DNA of 7,386 nt from Puniceicoccaceae bacterium (GTDB lineage: Bacteria > Verrucomicrobiota > Verrucomicrobiia > Opitutales > Coraliomargaritaceae). The stretch is from the NCBI GenBank assembly GCA_003567255.1, contig PWZW01000257.1:1-7386 (forward strand), given 5' to 3'. The notes below the pieces were generated by a model. It made no database searches and had not been told where the DNA came from. It saw only the letters and a list, made by a program, of their open reading frames with translations. The position numbers and the translations under genes were made by a program. This document shows, piece after piece, positions 1 through 6,677 of this stretch. The stretch's first letter is position 1. The number at the start of each line of letters is the position of its first letter.

Positions 1-894
1 AATTTCCGAAGTTCCCATGGCGAGGTAAAGCTTCTCGGGGATCTTTTCCTCTTCAAAAAGCGTGTCGATGTCTTCGGTCAGGCAAAGTAGAATCCGGATG
101 GTGGTTGTGCTGGTATTAAACTCGCAATCCCGCTGTGCCATAGAGGCGAGGAGCTCAAGTTGATCCATCTTCAAATTTGAGAGTTCCACCACGATAAAGG
201 TGATGGTGCGCACGCCCTCCTGCGCCAGCGAGCGCACGGTCGAGCGGACAAACTCCTCGTTGGTTGTGCCCGCGCTGAGGTGAACAGCGCGCTGTGAGCG
301 CTCCTCGCTCATGGCAACGATGTCCTCACAAATCGCGCGAAAATGGGAACCAGACTCTCCAACCAAACATAGAGCAGATTTAAAGCTTCGGTAATCATAC
401 AGCTTCCGAGCAAAATTGAGGGACACCTCGGAGCGGCATGGGTACGAGCGGAAGGGGAAGTCGACACGAGCGGCGTTCTCATTCGCGCCGCCTGCAGTTG
501 CATCTGCGCCCCTATCCTTGCGCAGTTTATTCGCCTCGGCGATCAGTTCCTCACTACGTTCGAGAAGCGCCATGATATTGAGAGGTTTAAGAAAAACCCC
601 GCCGACCCCATCTCGAATAAGGTCTCGGATGGTGTCATTGTCCAAATACCCAGAAACCATGATAATCGGCACGTCCGGCCGGATCTCTTTGATCTTTGCC
701 ATAAACTCGCTTCCCGACATTTCAGGCATTTGCTGGTCGCTGACAACGACGTCAAAAGGCTCATTGGAAAAAACCTTAATCGCCTCTTCAGGTGAAGTCC
801 TTGAGACCACCTCAAAGTCAGCTTGATCGAAAATATCGGTCAGTAGCGTGTTAAAGTCGGAATCGTCGTCCAGAATAAGAATACGTCTGCTCAT
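1..894 (-). CDS. Response regulator with degenerate NtrC-like AAA+ domain (3' end outside window)
   Basis: The frame is open from the ATG at 894 to the left edge (298 codons, no stop), so the C-terminus is missing. Residues 1-120 form a CheY-like receiver: acidic pocket D9-D11, phosphoacceptor D53 in VVVSDQQMPEMSG, S81 at the switch position and K103 in FLKP. After a linker (about 120-155) comes a region that lines up with the central domain of sigma-54 activators: LVGESG at 177-182 matches GESGTGKE, TFIVVEL at 232-238 matches TLFLDEI, and IRILLCLTEDIDTLFEEEK lines up with VRIIAATHxxLExxVxEGK. Key residues are lost: the Walker A lysine is F185, the Walker B DE is VE (V236, E237), the two arginines of the FREDLYYRL stretch are gone, and there is no GAFTGA. 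The receiver is certain. The decayed-AAA+ reading is a by-eye alignment. Any DNA-binding domain would lie beyond the edge. There is no Shine-Dalgarno before the ATG. Confidence 0.9.
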   Translation of the reverse strand, partial: MSRRILILDDDSDFNTLLTDIFDQADFEVVSRTSPEEAIKVFSNEPFDVVVSDQQMPEMSGSEFMAKIKEIRPDVPIIMVSGYLDNDTIRDLIRDGVGGVFLKPLNIMALLERSEELIAEANKLRKDRGADATAGGANENAARVDFPFRSYPCRSEVSLNFARKLYDYRSFKSALCLVGESGSHFRAICEDIVAMSEERSQRAVHLSAGTTNEEFVRSTVRSLAQEGVRTITFIVVELSNLKMDQLELLASMAQRDCEFNTSTTTIRILLCLTEDIDTLFEEEKIPEKLYLAMGTSEI

Positions 895-923
895 GGAAAA
901 ATTAAATCGTTGCTAGTTTGCTA

Positions 924-937
924 ACCGGGGCTCCGGT
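924..937 (-). other. Small intercistronic hairpin
   Basis: A perfect 5-bp inverted repeat (ACCGG, 4-base loop, CCGGT) lies in the 52-base gap between the MshEN-like gene and the response regulator gene. No T-run follows at once on the minus strand; the nearest (ATTTTT) comes about 20 bases later, against the regulator's start. It is therefore not a convincing terminator. It could be an RNA-stability or attenuating hairpin, or chance. Confidence 0.25.
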
Positions 938-946
938 GGAGTGGTT

Positions 947-1549
947 TTAAATTTGAGGGGTATCATCGGCGGTTGGTTTTGGCACACTAGCGGCACGCTT
1001 CTTTTCCAACGCGGCCGCTTCCTCGGCAGCTTGCTCGGCCGCCTCCTCCTCTTCCGCGCGGAGGGTCTCCTCAAGCTCATTTACCCGCCCAAGGTAGTTG
1101 GAAAAACTCCGCAGGCTAATCCCGTACCAAATGACCTTGTTACCCAAGAGTTCACTCCAGTGCTTCACCACGGGGGTGCTCAAATAGTAGCATGTTGCCA
1201 AACAAGTGAAGCCCTCGATACGATCAAAGGGGATCGTCTTTGTAGCAGCGGCCAGGGTCGGATCATAACCGAGATCCCGGGCTGCGGCGACGCGATAGAA
1301 ATCGAGATCTATCAACCCAATTTTTTCCTGCTCCACGTAATGCTCCATCAGTTTTTGTTCGTCGAGGAGCTTCAGTTCGTGAACCAAAAGGTTAAGTACA
1401 GAACAAGCGTTACTCTCGCCCCCTTGCAGCAACTCCATAAAGCGCTCATTTGCCTCTTCCAGCTGCGCTACGGACACTAGTTTTTTATCAACGAGGGTTG
1501 AGCCTAAAAATCGATTTCCCCGAAGGATCAGCGCGCGGTGTGCCTGCAT
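947..1549 (-). CDS. Stand-alone GspE_N/MshEN-like domain protein, no ATPase
   Basis: This 200-residue protein resembles only the N-terminal part of GspE/PilB/MshE ATPases. Residues 13-37 (RFLGSTLVDKKLVSVAQLEE...) follow the RLGxxLV...L(I/V)...QLxxA pattern of the first MshEN half-motif. Residues 51-83 (SVLNLLVHELKLLDEQKL, then EQEKIGLIDLD) follow the second, ending in the usual GLPxVDL-like strand. Around 99-150 is an IPFDRIEGFTCLA stretch like the IPLxxxxxxLxVA strand of GspE_N. The tail from about 155 is a Glu/Ala-rich probable coiled coil with a polar end. No Walker motifs or signal peptide are visible. MshEN domains of MshE bind c-di-GMP, but whether this one does is inference. The frame extends upstream to a TTG at 1621, but those 24 residues look non-coding, so the ATG at 1549 is chosen. 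The gene lies 52 bases upstream of the response regulator on the same strand. Confidence 0.75.
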   Translation of the reverse strand: MQAHRALILRGNRFLGSTLVDKKLVSVAQLEEANERFMELLQGGESNACSVLNLLVHELKLLDEQKLMEHYVEQEKIGLIDLDFYRVAAARDLGYDPTLAAATKTIPFDRIEGFTCLATCYYLSTPVVKHWSELLGNKVIWYGISLRSFSNYLGRVNELEETLRAEEEEAAEQAAEEAAALEKKRAASVPKPTADDTPQI

Positions 1550-1580
1550 AAAATAGAAGAATTGAGATGAAATAAGATAA

Positions 1581-1599
1581 CAGTATCTAGGATACGGTA
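1581..1599. promoter_or_regulatory. Imperfect dyad upstream of the MshEN-like gene
   Basis: A near-palindrome with arms ACaGTATC and GATACgGT around a 3-base centre (7 of 8 positions paired) sits about 32-50 bases upstream of the chosen ATG at 1549. It lies in an AT-rich gap after the peptidase gene, where a promoter for the two signalling genes would be expected. It could be an operator. No clear -35/-10 pair was found beside it, so this is tentative. Confidence 0.25.
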
Positions 1600-1667
1600 G
1601 TGCATCATTTGAAGCAAGCAAAGATGGTGCCTAAGCGGACGCACATAATAACCAACCACAGTTCCTG

Positions 1668-2840
1668 TTATTTAGCCTTGAGCCTAATTTTCTGACGGGC
1701 GTAAGCCTCGACCAGTGCATCGACCAGCGCCTCGTCAGGATAGTCAGCGAGCAGGCTACGGCGGGCATCTGCCTCACTGCTGCCCAATTCGATCGCCCGC
1801 AGATAACGATAAAGCGCACGTCCGCCATCTGCATCGTGGAAAAAGAAGTTACTCAGCACGAATGCGGAAAAGTAGTTGTCCCTGGCTGCCTCCACCGACG
1901 TTTGTAGCGTTTGGGACCAGCTTTGAAAGCTGAGGTCCATCATTTCGGCGGGGTCCACAAGCTGTTTGGTTTGGCTTCGCGAGGCGATAAACTCTCTAAG
2001 ATCACGACGATCAAAGCGGAACTCACCGTCCGCATAAGGAATCGACTCCATATATACGGCAAGGCCCTCGACAAGCCAGACCGGTAACTGGCTGATCCAG
2101 CGGTGGTGGACTTGGTGGGTGATTTCATGGATGAGCACGCCAAAGGATGCCCCGGGTTCGAGGACATACTCGCTGGACATTTTTCGAAGACCGACGGAAG
2201 GAAGTGCCACCAGAATTTCCCGGGAATCGTAGACGTACTGCCCCGCGGAATTGACCATGCCACCGGCACGATGATAAGCATCGAAATCACCAAATAAGCG
2301 CACCTTGAAATAGGTCCCTTCCATGGGTTGGGGGTTCCAGCGAAAAGGCATCCGCTCCACCGCCAGCAAAGTCGCCTCAAAGACTTGGCCGAAATTGCGC
2401 ACTACCGCGCGGGCAAGCTCAATGTCGGATATAAACTCGAAGTGATTACTCCGGTAGACATAACGGTTTGCGGCCCGATCGCGCTCGACCACCTCCACTC
2501 GATATTCCGGCCCAATCCGTAAATGCCTTGGCCACTCCAAACGCTCAGGCACTTCGATCCCGGGCACCTGATCAGCTTCCCAATCCGAAACAAATTGTTG
2601 ATCTGCATCGGACAGTACCTCACGCAAGACGGTAAAGGTCTGGCCATCATTTTTCCTGACGATTTCAACGGATGCTTCAGCGACGCCTTTCAGGCTGCCA
2701 GTGAAGGTGCGTCCATCGCGGTCAGTCCATTCCCGATAGGCCTCGCCGCGGATGGTTTGATACCCCAGAAGCAGGCAAAGCCATAGCAAGGAGCACCCGA
2801 AGGTGCGGGGCAGGATCCGAGTTCTCACTGAAAACAGCAC
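1668..2840 (-). CDS. Secreted SHD1-domain zinc metallopeptidase (gluzincin, HEITH)
   Basis: A 390-residue protein likely exported by Sec: R/K-containing start, hydrophobic core about 15-27 (CSLLWLCLLLG) and probable cleavage near GEA (32-34). Residues 36-88 (REWTDRDGRTFTGSLKGV, then VEIVRKNDGQ...VLSDADQQFV) match the SHD1-like repeat common in Planctomycetes/Verrucomicrobia surface proteins. The catalytic region has HEITH at 238-242 (zinc ligands H238 and H242, base E239), followed by WLVEGLAVYME with E258 as the likely third ligand. This is the HExxH...E pattern of gluzincins and DUF1570/peptidase-MA-like families. The mature protein probably acts in the periplasm or at the surface; its substrate is unknown. 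The start is a GTG; no in-frame ATG precedes it. A GTG four codons downstream is the main alternative. A GGGA lies too far upstream to be a good ribosome-binding site. The gene diverges from the LOG gene and may be first in a minus-strand run with the MshEN-like and regulator genes. Confidence 0.85.
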   Translation of the reverse strand: MLFSVRTRILPRTFGCSLLWLCLLLGYQTIRGEAYREWTDRDGRTFTGSLKGVAEASVEIVRKNDGQTFTVLREVLSDADQQFVSDWEADQVPGIEVPERLEWPRHLRIGPEYRVEVVERDRAANRYVYRSNHFEFISDIELARAVVRNFGQVFEATLLAVERMPFRWNPQPMEGTYFKVRLFGDFDAYHRAGGMVNSAGQYVYDSREILVALPSVGLRKMSSEYVLEPGASFGVLIHEITHQVHHRWISQLPVWLVEGLAVYMESIPYADGEFRFDRRDLREFIASRSQTKQLVDPAEMMDLSFQSWSQTLQTSVEAARDNYFSAFVLSNFFFHDADGGRALYRYLRAIELGSSEADARRSLLADYPDEALVDALVEAYARQKIRLKAK

Positions 2841-2990
2841 GGCGATAATTTCCCAGAAATCATTGAAGCGAGCCAGCCAAACTATCCGAAATAAGGCAAA
2901 AAAGCGGGTTTGGTGAGGAAGTTTGTCTCAAAATGGTGGGTAAAGTTACTTTGGTTTGTCTTTTTTTTCAAAGCCCTAATCGTTTTCAGT

Positions 2991-3872
2991 ATGGATGCTT
3001 CCGAAATATCGTCACTTGCACAGCCAAACTGGCCACCCAAAGCCTACAAGAATATCGATTTTCTCGACAGTGCCGCGGCCCGCAGCATTCGAGTGCTCTG
3101 CGAACTGAGTGAGCCCGCGATCCGCTTCAAGAAGCACAAGGTTTTTGACACTATTGTTCTCTTCGGTTCAGCCCGCACGCTTCATCCAGACGAAGCCAAG
3201 CGTCGCCTCCGAGAAGCCGAAGCAGCCTGCAAAGGGATTAGCGAACCGGAGCCGGAGGCCCTGCGCAGGCTCGCCCTTGCCCGGGCGAACATGAAGGCAG
3301 CCCCCTATTATGCGGCAACCATGGAAATTGCCGAACGGCTCACCCGCTGGTCGATGGGGCTGGACGACAAAACCCGTAAGTTCCTGATTTGTTCCGGCGG
3401 AGGTCCCGGGATCATGGAAGCCGCTAACCGAGGAGCGAAACAGGCGGGCGGAGAATCCGTGGGCTTCGGCATCAGCTTACCCTTTGAGCAGGGACTCAAC
3501 CCCTACATCACCGAAGATTTGAAGTTTGAGTTTCACTACTTTTTTGTCCGCAAATACTGGTTTGTCTTGATCGCAAAAGCCCTTGTCGCCTTTCCTGGAG
3601 GCTTTGGAACGCTCGATGAGGTTTTTGAGACGCTCACCCTCGTCCAGACCGGTAAAGTGAAAAAGCCACTCCCCACGGTTTTGTTTGGCGGTGAGTTCTG
3701 GAATAACCTGATCAACTTTAACCAATTGGTTGAATGGGGCGTCATTTCTGCAGAGGATCTCAATCTTTTCAAAATCATAGACTCCGTTGAGGAAGCAACG
3801 GACTACGTCATCCAGGAGATCACCAAGAATTGCCTTAACGGAGGAGTGCCCCACGGCCCGGAACATTTCTAA
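2991..3872 (+). CDS. LOG family Rossmann-fold protein (TIGR00730-like)
   Basis: A 293-residue cytosolic protein with the two LOG signatures: GGGPGIMEAANRGA at 136-149 and PGGFGTLDE at 202-210, plus an R-K pair at 187-188 before the second motif. Characterised family members release free cytokinin bases from nucleoside 5'-monophosphates (phosphoribohydrolase) and are often misnamed lysine decarboxylases. The bacterial role is usually unclear, so the substrate is unassigned. The protein is longer than the roughly 190-residue LOG proteins. It has an N-terminal extension of about 50 residues and a charged helical insertion at about 65-120 between the first strand (TIVLFGSAR) and the GGGPG motif, as in the long bacterial branch. 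The ATG at 2991 is preferred. The frame extends to TTG 2910 and GTG 2913, which would add a tryptophan/phenylalanine-rich stretch encoded by T-rich leader DNA. It converges with oleD, with a 36-base gap and no obvious terminator. Confidence 0.88.
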   Translation: MDASEISSLAQPNWPPKAYKNIDFLDSAAARSIRVLCELSEPAIRFKKHKVFDTIVLFGSARTLHPDEAKRRLREAEAACKGISEPEPEALRRLALARANMKAAPYYAATMEIAERLTRWSMGLDDKTRKFLICSGGGPGIMEAANRGAKQAGGESVGFGISLPFEQGLNPYITEDLKFEFHYFFVRKYWFVLIAKALVAFPGGFGTLDEVFETLTLVQTGKVKKPLPTVLFGGEFWNNLINFNQLVEWGVISAEDLNLFKIIDSVEEATDYVIQEITKNCLNGGVPHGPEHF

Positions 3873-3908
3873 AGCCCGGCCCTGTATCCGATCCAGCTAC
3901 TCAGCAGC

Positions 3909-4910
3909 TTAGCAGCCGCGCGCCTTCAAGTCCTCAACTGCCCGAAGTACGCCCTCCGCGGTGGACACTTTCGGCACGTAGCCGAGGTCGGCGCGCGCAG
4001 CTGAAATATCAAAGTAGTGGTCCTTCGCCAGTTCGGTCGCAACAAAGCGGGTCATCGGAGGCTCTCCAGGCAAGGAAAGTAAACGCCAGGCGGCCTCTGC
4101 GCAGGCCCCCAAAGCGTAGCCAACCTTTGCGGGCACCCGTTGCTGAATCGGTGGAAGGTCCATTTTCTGCAAGACTTCGTTAATCCATGGCCAGAGTGCG
4201 ACCGGCTTCCCCTGGGAAATAAAATAAGCCCTTCCCCCAGCCTTTCCGGCCAGAAGTGCATCATAAGCATTGAGATGGGCATCGGCCACATTTTCAACGT
4301 AGGAAATATCGACCTGGTTCGTGCCCTCACCGATGATGCGCATCCGCCCAGCACGTGCCCGCGCGACAATACGCGGGAGGATGTGAGGATCGCCCGGCCC
4401 CCAGACCAGGTGGGGGCGCAGGGCGACGGTGCGGAGCCCCTCAGGTGACCCGGAATCTGCCGAAAGCACCTGTGCTTCGGCGATCGCCTTGGTCTCGGCG
4501 TAGTGGCAAAGCCAGCGGGAGCCGTAGGGTAAGCGCTCATCCTCTCCACGAAACGGGCCGCGGTTAAAAACAACGCTTGGGGTACTGGTGTAGACCAGAT
4601 GAGGAACACCATGCTTTCGGCAAGCCGCCAACACGGCCTGCGTACCATCAATATTCGGACCCGCGAAGGCCGGGCGCCTACCCCAAATGCCTGCACGCGC
4701 GGCAACGTGGAAGACTACGCCCACGCCCTTGGCCGCCTGTGCCATTGCCTCGACGTCCTGCAAATCGGCCTGAACCGTTTCCACCCCCAGCGCGGATAGC
4801 TCTGGCTGGGGCGAGCGCCCCACCGAACGGACCTCCATCCCCCGCTCTAGTAAGCGGTTAACCACATACCGGCCGATAAAGCCATTTCCCCCAGTGACGA
4901 GTGCCTTCAT
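3909..4910 (-). CDS. oleD: OleD: NAD(P)-dependent 2-alkyl-3-ketoalkanoic acid reductase
   Basis: A 333-residue extended short-chain dehydrogenase of the 3-beta-HSD/epimerase type. In olefin biosynthesis OleD reduces the 2-alkyl-3-keto acid made by OleA to the 2-alkyl-3-hydroxy acid. Seen directly: cofactor motif TGGNGFIG at 6-13; acidic D49 in the ADLQDVE strand; FHVAARAGIWG at 67-77; VYTSTPSVV with S109; YAETK with catalytic Y137 and K141; and LRPHLVWGPGDPHILPR at 164-180. The C-terminal WRLLSLPGEPPMTRFVATEL (275-294) and LGYVPKVSTAEG are strongly reminiscent of characterised OleD proteins, which is what separates it from generic epimerases. The start ATG overlaps the oleC stop (ATGA, 4907-4910), implying translational coupling. 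Length is normal for the family. No downstream gene follows on this strand. The assignment relies on remembered family motifs plus the adjacent oleC. Confidence 0.88.
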   Translation of the reverse strand: MKALVTGGNGFIGRYVVNRLLERGMEVRSVGRSPQPELSALGVETVQADLQDVEAMAQAAKGVGVVFHVAARAGIWGRRPAFAGPNIDGTQAVLAACRKHGVPHLVYTSTPSVVFNRGPFRGEDERLPYGSRWLCHYAETKAIAEAQVLSADSGSPEGLRTVALRPHLVWGPGDPHILPRIVARARAGRMRIIGEGTNQVDISYVENVADAHLNAYDALLAGKAGGRAYFISQGKPVALWPWINEVLQKMDLPPIQQRVPAKVGYALGACAEAAWRLLSLPGEPPMTRFVATELAKDHYFDISAARADLGYVPKVSTAEGVLRAVEDLKARGC

Positions 4911-6538
4911 AGTTTATTTTGGTACATTTTAGCGAGGGTGCGCCGATGGATTTTGGCATTATGACGTACATCCACGGGAAAGCGGTGATTAAAGAAAAAG
5001 TGTTTAATTTGCCGGGTGTGCGCCTGTTGCTGGCCCAGTTTCTGAAGCTCATCAATGAATTTTGTCCGCTGGTCCCGCGATTTTGGCCAGGCTTCCGTTT
5101 CGGGCTCTACCACGATGGCGGGGACCGCATTTTCCGGGCCGATGCCGATAAGGGCCGAGCGAAAGACGGAAGGATGGGCATTGAAAATAGCTTCACAGCA
5201 ATCGGTATAAAGCCAACCATCCGACGTCTTGACGCGCTCCGCCTTCCTGCCGCAAAACCATAACCAACCCTCCGTGTCCAAATAGCCAAGATCGCCCATA
5301 CGGTGCCAAACCGCCCCGGTCTCGTCGATGATTTTTGCCTCGCGGGTGGCGAGATCCAACTGATCGTAAGCGTGAGTGACCACTGCACCCTTCACAATGA
5401 TTTCGCCGATCGCGCCCGCGGGCAGCGCCTCTGTGGAACTGAGGTCGGCGATCACTCCATCTACCGGTTGGATGATTTTGAGCTCAATCCCCTTAAGCGG
5501 TGTGCCTACGCAAGTCCCCTCGCCGGCGGCCTGGCGGGCCTTTGCCTTTTCCAAAACCTGAGCAGCGTGAATACTGGTGACTGGTAAAGCTTCGGTGGCT
5601 CCATAGGGTGTATGCAGCGTTCCCTCCGGACAGATAGCCTGCAGGCGAAGGAGCAAGTCCGGAGGAACGGGCGCACCGGCGATGAGCAAGCGGCGGATGG
5701 ACGGCAAAATGATTTCTGAGCGCTCACAGTAGCTCACAATCCTTGCCCACAAAGCGGGAGACCCAAAACTGTTTGTGACTGCATTCTGACGAATCGCACG
5801 GACGATGTTTGCCGGGTTGACCGTGGCCGGGCGGCTGGGATTCATCTGCGGTACGACCGTTGTCATTCCCAGGGCGGGATTGAAAAGCGCAAAAACAGGC
5901 AGCATCGGAAGATCTACCTCGCCGGGCATAATGGCAAAATTCTCTCTGATACTTTCCACCTGAGCAGCGAACATTCCGTGAGCGTAACACACCCCCTTCG
6001 CCGGCCCGGTCGACCCCGAGGTAAAGAGAATTGCCGCAAGCTCATCCTCACCGGCGTCAATTGCGGGATAGGTCTCTGTTTCCTTCGCCATGCGCTCGAT
6101 GTCTCGGGTAAACGCCCGCCCCACGACGATGCGTTTTCGCACACTGCGAAAGCTGGGACGGAAGCAGCGTGACACTAAAATGGCGGCAGGCACACCTACC
6201 ACAAACTCCGGCTCACTGCGCTTCACGCAGCGAAGCAGCCCGCGGAGCCCCATACCCGGATCGATCGTTACGGGAACCGCCCCCATTTTAAAGAGCGCAA
6301 AAACGATGCGAATCAGGTCCAACCCCGGACGAACCAACAACAATACCCGGGACCCCCGGTGCACTCCCCGCTGAGCAAAGTAGCGACAGACCGCCGAACT
6401 TTCGGCATCCAACTGAGCAAAAGTGCGGGTAACGTACTCAATTTTCCCGCTCGGCAAAGTGCGGATCGGAGCGCGTACCGCGGGCACGTCGGGCTGTTTT
6501 CGAGCCTGTTGGGAGAGATAGTAGGAAACGTTGTGCAT
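4907..6538 (-). CDS. oleC: OleC: beta-lactone synthetase (ANL/AMP-ligase superfamily)
   Basis: A 543-residue adenylating enzyme. OleC proteins use ATP to close 2-alkyl-3-hydroxy acids into beta-lactones, which OleB decarboxylates to cis-olefins. Adenylation core motifs are present in order: A3 LFTSGSTGPAKGV at 171-183; A5 YGATEA at 312-317; A7 HRMGDLGYLD at 412-421; A8 hinge GRKAERVKTSDG at 430-441; and A10 PVDVRHNAKIHR at 521-532 with K529, the usual catalytic lysine. The PVDxRHNAKI form of A10, the PMLPVFALFNPALGMTTVVP stretch at 211-230 and the overlap with oleD point to OleC rather than a generic acyl-CoA ligase. It is not fused to an OleB hydrolase domain, unlike the OleBC of actinobacteria. 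A terminator upstream at 6616-6647 implies its own promoter within 6539-6615, though none is clear. No Shine-Dalgarno precedes the ATG. Confidence 0.88.
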   Translation of the reverse strand: MHNVSYYLSQQARKQPDVPAVRAPIRTLPSGKIEYVTRTFAQLDAESSAVCRYFAQRGVHRGSRVLLLVRPGLDLIRIVFALFKMGAVPVTIDPGMGLRGLLRCVKRSEPEFVVGVPAAILVSRCFRPSFRSVRKRIVVGRAFTRDIERMAKETETYPAIDAGEDELAAILFTSGSTGPAKGVCYAHGMFAAQVESIRENFAIMPGEVDLPMLPVFALFNPALGMTTVVPQMNPSRPATVNPANIVRAIRQNAVTNSFGSPALWARIVSYCERSEIILPSIRRLLIAGAPVPPDLLLRLQAICPEGTLHTPYGATEALPVTSIHAAQVLEKAKARQAAGEGTCVGTPLKGIELKIIQPVDGVIADLSSTEALPAGAIGEIIVKGAVVTHAYDQLDLATREAKIIDETGAVWHRMGDLGYLDTEGWLWFCGRKAERVKTSDGWLYTDCCEAIFNAHPSVFRSALIGIGPENAVPAIVVEPETEAWPKSRDQRTKFIDELQKLGQQQAHTRQIKHFFFNHRFPVDVRHNAKIHRRTLAKMYQNKL

Positions 6539-6615
6539 GCTTAGGAGAAAGCAACAAAAGCGATGCGGGCAGACGATTCAACTCTCAAGCTTGATCACCC
6601 CCTTACAGCAGACAC

Positions 6616-6647
6616 AAAAAAAGCCGCCGGAGACATGCACCAGCGAC
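6616..6647 (-). terminator. Intrinsic terminator of the lipoprotein gene
   Basis: Read on the minus strand, GTCGCTGG and CCGGCGGC form an 8-bp stem (six Watson-Crick and two G-U pairs) closing a 9-base loop, followed at once by seven Ts (6622-6616). It lies about 30 bases after the stop of the small lipoprotein gene and before oleC. It should end the lipoprotein transcript and separate it from the oleC-oleD unit. Confidence 0.85.
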
Positions 6648-6677
6648 TATTTTGAAAAGAGTGAATCTCGCTCAGGT

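Noticed and set aside
416..826. Plus-strand open frame of 136 codons
   Set aside because: It is antisense to the receiver and linker of the response regulator. The Ser-rich product is typical of a shadow frame.
941..1480. Plus-strand open frame of 179 codons
   Set aside because: It is antisense to the MshEN-like gene, whose protein shows recognisable domain patterns. The plus-strand translation shows no motif.
1550..1621. N-terminal extension of the MshEN-like protein to a TTG at 1621 (24 residues)
   Set aside because: The extra residues are aromatic and irregular, resembling translated leader DNA. A good ATG at 1549 lies just before the domain, and a dyad sits inside the extension.
2841..2990. 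Promoters in the divergent peptidase/LOG gap
   Set aside because: Only weak matches (for example TTGGTT with CCTAAT at 18 spacing) were found. They are not good enough to list as features.
3873..3908. Possible bidirectional terminator between the LOG gene and oleD
   Set aside because: The 36-base gap has no convincing stem with a T-run on either strand, only short AGC-rich repeats.
4052..4705. Second minus-strand open frame of 217 codons inside oleD
   Set aside because: It is a shifted frame within a gene with full motif support. Its translation is Pro/Arg/Ser-rich low-information sequence.
6585..6594. 10-base palindrome TCAAGCTTGA upstream of oleC
   Set aside because: It is short and single, with no promoter placed around it. 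A chance palindrome of this size is plausible.
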